Source: Setophaga petechia
Lineage: Eukaryota; Chordata; Aves; Passeriformes; Parulidae
Direction: 5' to 3'
Assembly: GCA_024362935.1 (NCBI GenBank)
Contig: JANCRA010000019.1
Location: 898,001 to 962,000 of the forward strand
DNA length: 64,000 nt
Positions 26,501 through 39,134 of the stretch are shown in pieces (positions within the stretch are counted from its first letter, which is position 1; every line of letters begins with the position of its first letter). The notes beneath the pieces are model-generated. The model saw only the letters and a list, made by a program, of their open reading frames with translations. It ran no database searches and was not told the origin of the DNA. A program made the translations under genes and the position numbers.

Positions 26501-28309
26501 GTTCTAAAAGGAAGTGTGATTCTTTATAAAGGACATATTGCAAATTGAAAAGCTGCCATCACACAGTCAGGTTGTCCTGTGGTTTATATCATAAATAACG
26601 GCTCTACACTTCCTAAAGACTAGTTTAGCTCTTGTGCAGGACCCCAGACTATCAGCTGCAGAGACTGACAAGCTTGAAGCCAGTAGAGACAGTGGTAATC
26701 ATCAAGACTGATTTCCCACACAATACAGATCATCTACATTCTCTCACTATTTCTTCCAAAGGAGACAATTTTTCTTCCTGGAGCATAAGAGCTATTTTAT
26801 CTCTTAGACAGCAAAGGGATGGTGTCACCTTGTGCCATGTCACCTCATTTTTTGACAAAACAATGTCTGAATAGTTCCTTAGTAATTCTTAGATTCTTTA
26901 TGGATCATGCAAACCAGAGCTGAGTAAATCTTGAAACAGGTATGTCTACTGGAGAGTATAAATTTCAATTCTTAATTAATATAGACAGTGTGTTCCAGCC
27001 CTCTAAACACAGATATAGCTTTCCTACTGTCTTCCTGAGAATACCACAGTGAGTGAGTGGATTTATTCCCAGGAATATTAGTGATTTTCTCAGTACACAC
27101 ACACTGCAGAGAAATTACACTTTTGACTTAATTGCAAATTCCCACATCAGAAACCTGATAGAACAGGCTTGCTCTACTCTGCTGGAAGGGCATCCCTGGG
27201 TTGCAACAAAACTGTTTTACAAACACAGGCAGAAGACAAGTGATGCGCCAGGAATTGTGCATTGATGCTGCCTGTCTGCAGGGCAGTGTGATGGCCAAGT
27301 GCATTCAGGAGCCCTGGGGCTCCTCTGCTGATGAGGCACCAGCAGAAAGATGTGGCAATCGTGAAGAATCACATTTTGACCTGGCTTGTCCACCCATGCA
27401 GAGAAGCATGGTAGGGAGGTAGAGAAATCTCTTATTCCCTCAGGGATTTTTCTTGTTACAGGAGACCAGCAATCTACGTCTTGTGCAGTAAACAGGCAGA
27501 CAGGGGGGCATTCCTCTTGTCCCTGATATAGTAGCAAGCTCAACTGAGCTTGTATGGACAAGACAATAGAAGAGCCTAGAAGGCAAAAATGACCTATCTC
27601 CTCCCTAGTCTAGAGCTGGTGGTGGAGGGGGTTGCTATGACCTATAGTCTGGCGTGCACTTTTCACGCGGAGCTGGACAGACACATGAAGCTTTTCCTCC
27701 AGGGACACTGGGAGATGGAATTCTTATCTGCCATGAATAGTTAGCATGGAAACCATTTACTTTGTTTCATGGCTAAAATGCAGCAGCTATGCCTGCCATC
27801 ACTCTGTTAGAATCTGACATAGCAATTCTTAATCATGCTTTGGCTTTTCTTTTTGCTTTCCATCCTTGTTCTTGGAGGGGTTGGCACAGCAGATGAATTC
27901 TACCTTGCATGAAATTCAGAGAATGGCATCGAGCCCATGTTACAGACAGAGCACACTGACCAAGAGTGTGTGGACACGTGGCACCTTGTGCCTACACCTA
28001 AGGTGACAGAAGAAGCTGCTGCAGCCCTCCCAGTGCCATTGCAAATCACTGCTCTCACAGCAGAACCTACTGCTCCTTCAGGCTCCTTTAGCTGCTCATG
28101 GAAATCTCCCTAACCCATTCCAGATCAGACAAGTGGGCCATGTTTGAAAGGGTGATGAGTAAATCTCTGCTACCCCATCTGGATTCAGGTACTTTCCTGA
28201 GAGCAGCTCAGGCTGTCTTGCCTCTGACAAGGATGGGTAGCTAGGAGTCAGGGTTGTGCTGATAACCTCTGCAGCTGGCACTGCTGCTGCAGCTGGAAAA
28301 AGGATGCAT

Positions 28310-28352
28310 GCTCACACAGTGACTTGCCCAGGGTCCTACAGCAGCATAAAGA
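28310..28352 (-). mobile_element. Possible MIR-like SINE scrap
   Basis: CACAGTGACTTGCCCAGGGT followed by CCTACAGCAGCATAAAGAG matches the most conserved MIR block read in reverse (AAGTGACTTGCCCAAGGTCACACAGC...). Only about 40 bases are convincing, so this may be a fragment or a coincidence. Confidence 0.38.
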
Positions 28353-29367
28353 GACTTACAGTTCCTTTAGTTAATAGGCAGAATACCAGCAGAGGGAAGG
28401 TGGGAAAAAGTTCACAGCAGATATTCTATAGTGCTGTAAAAAGAGAAGAAACAAGGGAAGCAAAGGGGAATAACACTTTATCAGAATAAAGGCCTTTATT
28501 CAATATTACAAGAAAGCACATTTTCTATCATTCTTCACTTTTTGCAACAAAGTCTGTGTACAAACAACTCCTAGTTTTATGAGGCAGCTACCAAAAAATC
28601 CTTCTTCAAAACTGTTAGACAGTGATAATTAAAGCTGCTTTTGAAGAGACTGGATTTGAACCACTGCTTGACAGGAGAGAGCATTATGCAGTACCCTGTG
28701 TTCCCTCTGCATCATACAGCCTTTCTTTTGCAATGAACTCACTCCAAATGAAAGTTAAATCACATCAGACAAACATATAATGAGCTTGTGCTGCAATGTT
28801 TAATAAGTTAATCAAGTATGTTAATGATACATATTTACAAGAAAGGACTTTGACTCAAAATCAAGTCGGAAAACAACAAAGGCTAGTAATAAGAACAGCT
28901 TTGCATTGACAAAGTCCAGATGAATATGAGATAATTTGGGCATCAAAAAGAGAGCAGAGAAACTGGTAATAGATGGAGCTATGAAGAAGAGCTGAATTTC
29001 ACAGCCGATCCAATTACAAAAGTCATTACTGATGGGAATACCAAAAACAACTTGTCTGTACAGGATATGAGTGGATTAAATTGTCTAAATTTGTACCACA
29101 TTTCATATTTATTTTTAAGAGTGATTTGATATGTGGAATCTGAATCCCAGACTCTTGGAACATCTGGAAGGTCTCGGGTTTTGGGTAGGTTCATTAGAAA
29201 TTAGGGCAGTTGTGAGTTTAGGGTTTCAAACATTATTTCCCCCTTTACAACATAAAGCATGCTTGGAGGAATTTGGATTAAAGTTTCTGTTTTTCTGGTC
29301 AATACTCATGTCTTTAAAAATAAAATGACTGGAGTAGAACCATCTAATTGTGAAAGAGCCCATTTTA

Positions 29368-29372
29368 GATAA
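29368..29372. repeat. Target-site duplication, left copy (GATAA)
   Basis: Five bases abutting the LTR, repeated exactly at 29,767-29,771 immediately after the other LTR end. A and GATAA are shared on both sides, but the outer A at 29,766 belongs to the LTR terminus. Confidence 0.8.
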
Positions 29373-29766
29373 TGTGATTGGTTGCCCCTGGTTGGATGTC
29401 AGATGCCCACCAAGACCACTGGGAGAGGAAGAGAAAATATAATGAGAGGCTTGTGGCTCAAGATAAGGACAGGGAGAGATCACTCACCAATTATCATCAC
29501 TGGTAAGAGAGATTCATCTTGGAGAAATTAAGAGAATTTACTACCAATCAAAGCAGGGGAGAATAACAAGAGGTAAAACCAAATCTTAAAACACCAAGAG
29601 TCACTACCAGGGTCACTGATGAGCTCAGCCTCAGCCAGCAGCGGGTTTATCTTGGAGACAGCTTACATCAGCTCTCTTGGGCATGGGGAAATTCCCAGCA
29701 GCTTCTCAGAGAAGCCCTCCTTGTAGACCTCCCACCACCAACAACTGGTCATTCAAATCCAGTACA
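29373..29766 (-). mobile_element. Solo LTR of an avian endogenous retrovirus, internally deleted
   Basis: Read on the minus strand, the element starts TGTACTGGATTTG at 29,766 and ends near AACCAATCACA at 29,373. It contains TAATTGGTGAGTGATCTCTC, the conserved block I recognise from a common avian LTR family (consensus ends TGTATTGGG and CCACCACA). Flanks are GATAA at 29,368-29,372 and GATAA at 29,767-29,771, a perfect 5-bp target-site duplication. That length is usual for ERVL-type insertions. No internal retroviral genes are present on either side, so this is a solo LTR left by recombination between two LTRs. Compared with the related copy at 62.6 kb it lacks about 530 bp of the middle. The polyadenylation signal position has decayed (AGTAAA in place of AATAAA). 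Confidence 0.88.
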
Positions 29767-29771
29767 GATAA
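29767..29771. repeat. Target-site duplication, right copy (GATAA)
   Basis: This matches 29,368-29,372 exactly. Together the pair marks the integration site of the LTR element and shows that both ends of the insertion are preserved. Confidence 0.8.
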
Positions 29772-32700
29772 AAGTTTTATCCTCTCTTGATCTCAAAACC
29801 TTGAGACACATTTAAATGCTTAAAAATGAAGGAAGAATAAAGTGTATCCCAGCTGGGACTTAGCTATGTCTTTCACTGAAGTGAATTTTTTTTCCACTTT
29901 CTTTCGAGAGGAAAATATTGGTGCAGATGCAGAAATATTGCTTATAGTTCTAGTGCTAGCTTGAAGCAAGCCTGAACCTAATATCCCTGAGTTCAGATGC
30001 ACACCTACTATGCTGTATAATCCATTTACTTGGGTACATTATGTTCATCTCACCATTCTCAAATCCTTCTTGGTCCCTCAAGAACATGTTATGTTTATTA
30101 ATGTTCAATGTCTATTTGGCTGACTCTGGTGCACCCACTTTGCTTGAAGGAAAGCTCCCGGGGGTCAGATGGAACTGGACCTTAAATGTGTATTGAAAGT
30201 ATCTGTGTTCTCTTTAAAATATTTTTCTTCCTTGAATTTTCTTAGGTTTATTCTCACTGGTAATAATTCAAACCTGAAATTCAATGATGTTCAACCATTT
30301 TAAATTTCTTTCATCATACATGCTTATTTTCTTGCATATTTTCATGCATTTTAATTTAGTAATCTGGTTTTGTTTTGCAATATTTGTCCATAAATGTCTG
30401 TTAAACATCTTGTCCCAAAATGGGGGCTGTTCTTAAGCAACATGCTCTTGGCTATTTGAGCTTTGTGACTGGTTGACTGAATGGTAGAGACTATTTCTGC
30501 TCCCTCTCTTGGAGGGCAGAAGTACTGCAATTTAGACAGTAAGGAGCAAGAGAGCTCTTTGGATACCCAGCATTTTCGATGCTTCAGTAGCCAACACTCC
30601 AAAGGGCTGATTTATTTTTCAAGGTTATCACTTTTTAGCAAAGTGTGATTGTGAGCTGCGTAATGTTTTATGTCCAAAATTCAACTTTACTTATATTAGG
30701 GACTGCATAATAGCTTAATCAGAAGTCTAAAGATTTTGCTGAAGGATGAAAAACATTGTGACAATGCTTGAATGGTTAATGCTTTTCCCTTGTAAACTTC
30801 ATAACCCAGATGTTACAACCACTTGGAGCTACCAATGATTACTCTTCTTAACCCATTATGTGTCCTTGGCAGTGGCTTTCAAATGACAGCATCACAAAAT
30901 CCCACTGAAGGGCAATGGCCAGCAGGACAGATCATCTGATGTCTCTGAAAGATTTTGTTGGGCTGCTTTGACAGCCAGAATTCAGCATGCCTCAGACCCT
31001 GGCAGAAAGGGAGACTGCAAATGACTGCATAAAGGAACAGAAGATTTCCTAGTGCTGCTTCTCACTTCCTTTGTTTCTTTACTGCTCTCATCCTGAGGAT
31101 TGCTTTCACTTGGTCCTTCTCACTGCTGCACTTTTGCTTCCCAGTTCTTCTCTCATCAGTTTTTTTCTGATTTTTAGGGTAAAACACAGAGACCAGGTAG
31201 CAAGGAGATGTTTTGTGCATTGCAGTGAATATCTTTTTCCTTCAGGGTTAACCTTATTGCACACGCTGAAGTTTTCCTGTATTCTTCTTGGCTTTTTTGT
31301 TTTTTACTTTCTCTACACTGAAAACTTAGCCTCAAAGAGCATTTTTCTCTCAGCACTTGCAGCGGGGGGAAGAAAAAAAGCAGCTGTGCCATAGCTTTAG
31401 TTTTTAAATTTCCTCCAGTTGTTGGACAAACTATCTTTTTTTCCACTACAGCAGACAGCATGTCTATGTCTAGCTAAGAAATAATGGAAAATAATAATAA
31501 AGCAGTTAACACATTGAATAGTTGTGTGAGACATGCACTTCATCCCAAGTCTTTTCTGCTCTTCATATGCTCCTGTTTAGTCCCTGTTATTGTTCACTCA
31601 GCATTTTCTAATGACAGGCATATAAATATTATAGAATCATGCAGTTGGAGCATGCCTGAATGCAAATTACCTCACAGAGGAAATTGTGTAGCACACACAG
31701 TACCTGAAAATAAAGATCCAGATAATGAACATGTAGAGTCTTTAGATAGAGTGGAATTGCACTAATTTACAGCAGCTAAGGATTTGCTTATGCATATACC
31801 TCAACAAGCAGGTGAAAACCAGCCTGTCCTGTTCATAATTGGCATCTTTCTTGGCACAGTTCCTCTCACCAGCTCCTCAAAATTAGATGTAAATTAACCC
31901 CCTTCCCTCAAGATTGAAACACTGGGGCTTGAGGGATTTGACTTGTACATGATTTAGGTATAAAATGGTTTTAAGTGCACAGACATGTCAATCCAGCACA
32001 AAGGTTAAATTTCTTCAAGGAGAGAAATCTCTATAGTCTTGTCCCTTTCCTTGAACTGAAATGTCCTCCAGATAAAATGCCAGACAGTTCAGGAGACGAG
32101 GAACAGATTTAGAAAATTGTAATGAAGGGAAGACAGGCTCTTTGGCAAGGAGCTGATGCAGCATAGCTACCAGAGAAAGCAAGTCAATTGAGCTATGATG
32201 ACAGAAACTGAAAATTCCTTTCTCTCTTTGTCCTTTACAAAATTTAAAAGGGTTTATTATACCCCCATTACAACTGATAGGAGCAGACCTAAAAATAGTT
32301 AAATAAACACAGTCCTTTCACAAAGAAAATTAATTTTACACCAAAACCTCACCAACAGTTAACTGTTTTGGATGTGGCAAATTATAGTAACAAATACTAT
32401 AGAGAAAATAGTTTGCACTAAAGTTCTAATACAGTAATTTTACTTGCACCAAGTATGTGCTTTGTTTTAATTACTGCTTTGTGAAAAACTCCAGTTACCT
32501 CACATACCACACAAGCTTTAAGGAGGGATTTGTAGTGTTTCTTGCCCTTCCATTTTCCTCATGGAAAACGTTGACCTGTCTGCCTGAAGAGCCATTGAGG
32601 TTCTGAATCAGGCAAGGAAGGAACAGAGAATACCCCTGCCTTACATCTTGAGTGGCTGTTTACACTTCAACAGGAGCAGACTGAATCAAAATGACACTTT

Positions 32701-33906
32701 CTGATACTTAGTGTTATGCAAATTTCTCCACACGGGGTAATGCCAGCACACAATGTGGTCCAAAGACCCACAGAAAAAGACTTGCTCAGAAATTAAATGT
32801 GAGCTGAGTGAAAGACTGCTGTTAATTCCTAGGGCCAAGGGCCAAATATCTTCATTTTGCAGCATGTGGAGAAACACTCAGGAATGAGGCAACCATTTGG
32901 AGCAAAACACAGACTTCACACAAACCTTTAAAGACATTGCCCAGGCACTGGGAATGAAAGACCTATGTGATAGCAGAATGTATCATCCTATCATCACACA
33001 AAAATTTCTCACGTTTAATATAAAATGAATGGAGATGTCTCCAAATGATAGATATGAATTCTTCAGTACTGAATGCCAGCAGTGTTATCATCCTTGGTTC
33101 ATTGTGATGGCAATGAAAAGCATATAGTACACAAACTAACACACAGCAAATTCTGCTGGATGTTGGGAAACATGGTATCAGTCACAATAACACAACCCCC
33201 CCATGCATGCCCCCATCCTATTTTATTTTTGTAAGTTTTGTCAAAAAAACATGAACTCATCCTTTGTTTAAGAAGGATTTTGCATATAAAGAAACCAGAA
33301 TTAAGTTCAGAGGCTGCCCAATAGTATAGACAACCAGTATCCAAGTAATAGCTCATCTATCCAAAAATTTAGCAGAAGACTAATTAGAAAAATACTTTAA
33401 AAGCTTTTTAAAATATAATCTTCAGCACTGTATAAATACTATTCAGCCATGGAATTCCTCAACCTGACTTGAAAACCTGCCTGAAGGTTCAGCTGGACCA
33501 ATGCTATTCCCTCCCCAAACAGACCTGAGATAAAAGTGAGAAAAAAAAAAAAAGTAAAGCCTATACAATTGTGCTCTTGAATGACTGGTCAGGTTTCTTG
33601 GTAACATGACATCAGTGAACATGGTTGTTTTAAATTCCTTGAGTGGTCGCTAAGCAGAAAGTGCAGAAAGGTCAGGGTACCACAAAACTAATATTGGTTT
33701 TATTACTATTTTTGTCCTTATTAGCTCCCTTACAGGAAGAAACTGCAACCTCCATCTCAGTGAAAAGCAAGAGAGGAGCAGGGCATCTTTCTGAGCTAGT
33801 CTTCCATGATACATTCATAATCTTGGTTTATTTCAGAAGACTCATTTAGTTATACTACAGTAGACACCAATATTTTTCTGCTGACTTTTGGGGTGAACCG
33901 TTTGTT
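29772..33906. other. Non-coding DNA
   Basis: No supportable gene and no recognised repeat family. Open frames are at most 107 codons. A 13-base poly-A run occurs at 33,541-33,553. Nothing else stands out. Confidence 0.6.
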
Positions 33907-34940
33907 ATCACAGGATCACAGAATTGTTTAGTTTGGAAAATAATTTTAAGATCATGAAGTCCAACTTTTAACCTACTGCTGCCCAGTCCACCACGAAACC
34001 ATGTCCCCAAGAGACAAGTTATACACCTTTTAAATATCACCAGGGATGGTGACTCAACCACTTCCCTGGGCAGCCTGTTCAAAAGTTTGATAACATTTTT
34101 GGTGAAGGAATTTTTCCTAATATTTAATGTAAACCTCCCCTGGTGCAACTTAAGGCCATTTTTTCTCGTCCTATTGCTTTTTCCCCAGGAGCAGAGCAAC
34201 CTCTACCTCAGTACAAATTCCTTTGAGGTTGATGTAGAGAGTGATAAGATCTCCCCTGATCCTCCCCCTGAACTCCTTTTTCACCAAGCAGATTTCCAGA
34301 CACTGCCCCAGCATCTAGTGCTGCATGGGGTTGTTGTGAGCCCAGGGCAGGACCTTGTTGAGCCTCAGGTTGTGGATCTGGCCTGTCCAGATCCCTCTGT
34401 AGACCCTTCCTGCTCCTCAGCCGGAGGAGTCTCCTGTCCTGCACAGTGTCATCTGCAAACTGATTGCAGGAAAACTTGATCCTCCTGGCCAGATCATTGG
34501 TAAGATATTAAAAAGGAGTGGTCCCAGCTGAGCCTGGGGAACACCACTGATAACCAGCTGCCAGCTGGGTGTAACTCCATTCCCCACCTCTCTGGGCCTG
34601 GCCATCCAAACAGCTTTATACCCAGCAAAGACCGCCCAAATAATCCATGAGCAACCAGTTTCTCCAGGACAATGCTGTGGGAAATGTTGTCAAAGGCCTT
34701 ACTAAAATCCAGGTAGACACCATCCACAGCTTTTCCTTCATCCTCTAAGTGTCCTCATAGAAGGAGGCACAGTGGTCAAGCAAGGCCTACCTCTCATAAA
34801 CTCACACCAAATGGGCCTGATCCACGGATTGTTCTGTGTGCACTCTGTAGTGGCACTCAAGATGATCTGCTCCATGACCTTTTCCAGCACTGAGATCAGA
34901 GTGTAGCTCCCCAGACCTTTCTCCTAATCCTTCTTGTAAT
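33907..34940 (-). mobile_element. CR1 LINE, 5'-truncated, internally deleted, inactive
   Basis: CR1 is a non-LTR retrotransposon whose ORF2 encodes endonuclease and reverse transcriptase. On the minus strand the copy enters within the reverse transcriptase (VLEKVMEQI-like, about 34,890). It continues through the DGVYLDFSKAFDNISHSI block (about 34,730-34,670), GVPQ..LGPLLFNIL (about 34,550-34,510) and FADDT (about 34,450), the catalytic Asp-Asp motif. It then jumps to the C-terminal part with LHQGRFTLNIRK and LNRLPREVVESPSLVIFKR (about 34,150-34,030). The stretch between is several hundred bases shorter than usual, so part of the C-terminal domain is deleted. Frameshifts and stops are frequent. 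The 3' end at 33,907-33,924 keeps two copies of the terminal octamer (ATTCTGTG, ATCCTGTG on the minus strand). It is an old, dead copy. Confidence 0.94.
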
Positions 34941-35735
34941 TCTATAATTTAGTGTACTGAAAAGTGCATTTATTTCAAGTTCTATAAGGTCAGCAGAGGA
35001 CAACATTATTAAAAAATTTGAAGAGTGGTATGAAAAGCATGGAATGTTTCAGGGTTTTGTTCTGGTCCTGTTAACATTTCTGCAGAAATTGTGGTTGATA
35101 AACAAGAGCAATCATGTGTCTAAGATGAAGGGGTGGTCATAGGGAGAGTAGCAAGGCCCATTGCAAGATCAAAGCTGATGTCCTCTCATCCTTGGGGAAT
35201 TTTGAGAAATGTGAAGTCAGAAATGTGAACATGGGTTTTTTTCTCCTGGGCACCATCAAATTCCTGCTCTGTTTCACTTGATTGAATGGGGTCCCCACCA
35301 GGGATGTCCTATGCTTCTGCCTAATCAGGGGAAAACAGTGAAAGATGTGACTAGCCATCTGTAGGGAACAGTTTCTGGGCTACAGGCAGGAGTACACATT
35401 TGCCTTGCTATAAATTAATTCAGTCCAGGGATTCATCACCCTTCCTGAGGCCCCGCTTCAAAATTCACTGTGATGGATTATATATGCCATTACCAAAAAC
35501 ATCTGAGAACATGTCTCCGTGGGCTACATTTATCAGCACAAATACAGATATTCTTTGTTAAAATGGATCTTATACCCAGTCTAGGTAGAGGTAAGGGTGA
35601 TTGCTGCAGCCTCTTGGGTTTTTAGAGGCTTTCATACTGGGATTGTAAAGAAGCTCAGGAATGAAAGTTCTATTGCCTTTCTTATTATTTGGTGGTGGTG
35701 GTATTGTGGTGGGGTGGTTGTTTTTGGTTTTTGGG

Positions 35736-35771
35736 GTTTGTTTGTTTGTTTGTTTGTTTGTTTGTTTGTTT
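35736..35771. repeat. (GTTT)n microsatellite
   Basis: Nine perfect GTTT units within a longer G/T-rich tract (about 35,691-35,785) that also has GGT repeats before it and a poly-T run after it. The minus-strand poly-KQTN open frame here is an artefact of the array. Confidence 0.95.
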
Positions 35772-38700
35772 TGGTTTTTTTTTTTATTTCTAGCTGAGAA
35801 AGAAGGCATAGGCCAGTGACAATAGATGTCCAAAGTCACCAAATATTAAATGAGCCCAACTCAGTCACATAATGGTTGATTGCTATTCCAGATGATGGAA
35901 AAAAACAGGAGGAAAGTGTCTACCACACACTGTGGAGACATAAAAAGAAGAAAAGAGAGGAAAGAAGTCCAATAGGTGCAGAGAACAGGCTGAATTCAAG
36001 GGAAGGTGGTCTTACTGTGACATAGTTGGGTAAGAGAAAAGGTTATGATTGGCTGGATGATTAAGTGATTTGCCAACATTCTCAAGAAGCAGCTTTCCAC
36101 ATAAAGAGAGGTTTCTATTTATCCTGTTCTTTGTTCTGGGAATACAGGTGTCTCCTCTGTCAGCATATGAATACAGCACACAATAAGACTCAAGAAAACT
36201 TTTAAGACATTGGTGCAACAGTAAAGAGCTACTTTTTTTACCATGTATTCAAAAAAGTGTCATCTTTGACATCAGCAACATCTTATGAAGTGGGACATGT
36301 GACCATTTTCCACAGAAGTGCAGTCATCTCTTTCTGTTTTAAGCCTCTGAAATAGAACTGGGAGATGTAGCAACTTGTGGAATCTCAGCAGTGAGTTTAT
36401 GAATGATGCATGAAACAAAATCTACCTCTGCCTGACGCACAAAGGGAATATCAGACAGGGCTGCGAAACCACTACTGGGCTGGGGTGCTTGATGTGATAC
36501 TCAGTTCAGGAAAAGCCAGAAAAGTCCAACAAGTACACTTTCAAAGTGTATGTGCAAAAGTACAATGAGAAAAAAGGAGGAGATAATGATATTAGGTTGT
36601 TTGCATAGTGGGTTTTTCCCTCTTCCTCACCTTCCCTCTTTACCATTCCCTTTCCCAAAGCAATTTCCTTCATGACTTGGGCAAGAGTAAAGACTGTTTT
36701 CATCACTCCTTAAAGAGATTCCTTAGAAACTCATTGTAGTGAAATACGCCTAATATATTTTCAAGGAAGGTCTTTCACTTAAAAGCAGTGTTCTGTGACC
36801 TTTTAAATAATGAAATATCATCCCATATTGCACATACTAGTAGAGGAATCTGAGAAGCACTGGAAGATAAGTCTGTGGTGTAAAAAAACCCTATATTTCC
36901 CCCAGATTATTCTGATTTTTCAGATGACAGAATAAAAAACAGTGTCAGTTGCCAAACCAGTTCATACATATATGTATCTAAAATATGGGGGGTTATTTCT
37001 TTAATGATCTCTAAATAAAAATGCAAAGCCTAATGAAGTCAAAAGGTCAAAAAATGTCTTTCAACACCTCAATGATCTTATCCATCACTTGGAGTTCTAA
37101 ATTTTAAGTCACAGAAACTTTATCTACAAAAGAGCAATGGAGGTAGAAAATATACTTGAAAATATTTTCTTTCCTGTTCTACATTTCAGCATAGGCAATA
37201 TTTAGTTACTAAAACCTCTTTTTGGTTAACAGGCATTTGCAGGCATTTAACTGAACTTCTTGTGCCAATGCAAAGATGAATATGAGGATCAATGCACCTG
37301 TCAGTACCAGCAGAGATGACAAATCAGTAGGCAGAAGAAGTCACCTTCCTACTCTTATGAAAAAGTCAAACACAGTATTTTCTTGATGCAGATGCACCAT
37401 CAAATATTCCACATCACTGTAATCTTAAAAAAAAAGGTTTTGCTCGATTTCCTGCATCTTCACACTGATGATCTTCAGAATGTAAGAGTTAAGACTTACT
37501 CTTTTCTCCAGCATTTTGTTGAGATCCAGGGTTGCAAAAACTTTGATTAGATTTACAAAACAACTAGGGGGAAAAAAGTACAGATTTTAGAGTCCTCTTA
37601 TAAACTCTGGTAAGAAGCATCCTTGAAAAGAAAGCTAAAAACAAGTTTGATATATCTGCTCATACATCTAATTTTGCTAATTGACTAGATTGCTTGAGAG
37701 GAAAGTAGTGATAGAGATGCGACACACATTACCAGGAAGAGAGTTGACAGGTCCTATGGAACAGACACAAGAAATAAACCAATCACGTCCATGAAAATAG
37801 GGTCAGATGCCTGACTGGAATAGCACGTAATGCAATATATTCATTATTGTCCTTTTGAGTAACCAAGGGAGTTACAAATTGTAATATATACCTATTATTT
37901 GAAGGGATTCCCTTGAGGAATGCTACTGAGGAGCCAGAGATGCTTTGTGAAAAAATATTGAATTGAAGATTGCTGCCCTTTATTGACTATCTGCAAAAGT
38001 TCTTGCTTCTGCACACATTATTCAATTTTTAAATTACAGCAATGGATGACATTCAAATAATTTTTTCCTTTATAAAACTTTCTAGGAAGAATATATGTAA
38101 AATCAAAATATTTTAAGGGTCTACTTATGGTAACATTCTTGATGTATTCATTATATCAACCTGGAAGATTTGGGTCCATTTAATATGTATTAGTGTTTGG
38201 AAAGGTTTCAAGAGTTTGTTGAGAATTGTATTGTTTCAGAAGTAGAACTTAAATACTACGAAGTGGTATTTATATGCATTATCCCAAAGATCCCATTTCT
38301 GCTGTACAGTCCAGAATACAATGAGTGTATCTAACAGTGGTTAGGTAAAGCTGTGCCTGGAATTAAATTATAGCAGCAGATAAAAATGGTCCAGTGTAGA
38401 ATTATATCTGAAGATTGGCCCTTCACTGGGGGCTTGGTACCTATTTGTTTTTCTGAAGTTTTTCCAGAGAAGAGTTGCTCATTTCTTTCACTGTGGAATG
38501 CCTATCATATTTGAAGCACTGAACAAACAGGATTTTAATTCAGAGAAGTGAGGGCAGGACAAAAGACAATCTGAAGGCAGAAAACTATAGGGGCAACTCC
38601 TACATCATAAAGTTCACAGAATACCTCTCCAAGTCTGCTTTTACTTCCATGGAGAAGTAAGAAAAAGCACCCAAACTCAGGGCCTGGATATTCAACATAT

Positions 38701-39099
38701 TCCCCTGGAGTCATGTGAACTGCATCTTCAGCAGCCCTGCATTTAACACATGTGACACAAGATAGCAAAATGAGACAGCTGCTTCCACTGCTTTTGTCAC
38801 TGGTCAGGAGAGGAGAAGGGAGAAGGTGATGAGATAGAGACAAAAAAAGGGGAGAACAATTAACCTCTGACATACAATATAATATATTATGGTCATCACC
38901 AGCTTAATTGAGGACAGAAGCTGCAAGGAATATGGTCCAACATGTGCATAAGCTTTTCAAGGTTCATTTGCAAAATGCCATGTATTTGCATTATCTGGGA
39001 GTAATTTGCATTTCTGTTCCCCAGTCATTTTCAGACAGGTGAATGCTAATAAAGCTCCCCGGGTAACAAAATATTAAGAAGATTTAGAATGCGGAAAAC

Positions 39100-39134
39100 C
39101 ACTTAATGTGGTTAAGGGTAACCACATTAAAGTG
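39100..39134. repeat. Inverted repeat (12-bp perfect stem, 4-nt loop)
   Basis: TTAATGTGGTTA (39,103-39,114) and TAACCACATTAA (39,119-39,130) are exact reverse complements separated by AGGG. The stem extends by CAC/GTG at 39,100-39,102 and 39,132-39,134 with one bulged A. The core TGTGGTTA/TAACCACA is a RUNX-type binding word on each arm, but any regulatory role is speculative. Confidence 0.88.

Larger units (their letters stand above)
20583..29372. other. Non-coding DNA, with possible conserved stretch at 25.9-26.45 kb
   Basis: No supportable gene. Open frames are at most 114 codons and none carries a recognisable domain. The 25,900-26,450 stretch is AT-rich with repeated ATTA/TTAAT-type words and no microsatellite, and has the look of constrained non-coding sequence. 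A short MIR-like block at about 28.3 kb is listed separately. No LINE or LTR was recognised in this interval. Confidence 0.55.

Noticed and set aside
34208..34479. Open frames of 78 and 130 codons on opposite strands
   Set aside because: Both fall within the decayed CR1 copy. The plus-strand frame is the antisense shadow and the minus-strand frame is a frameshifted piece of CR1 ORF2.
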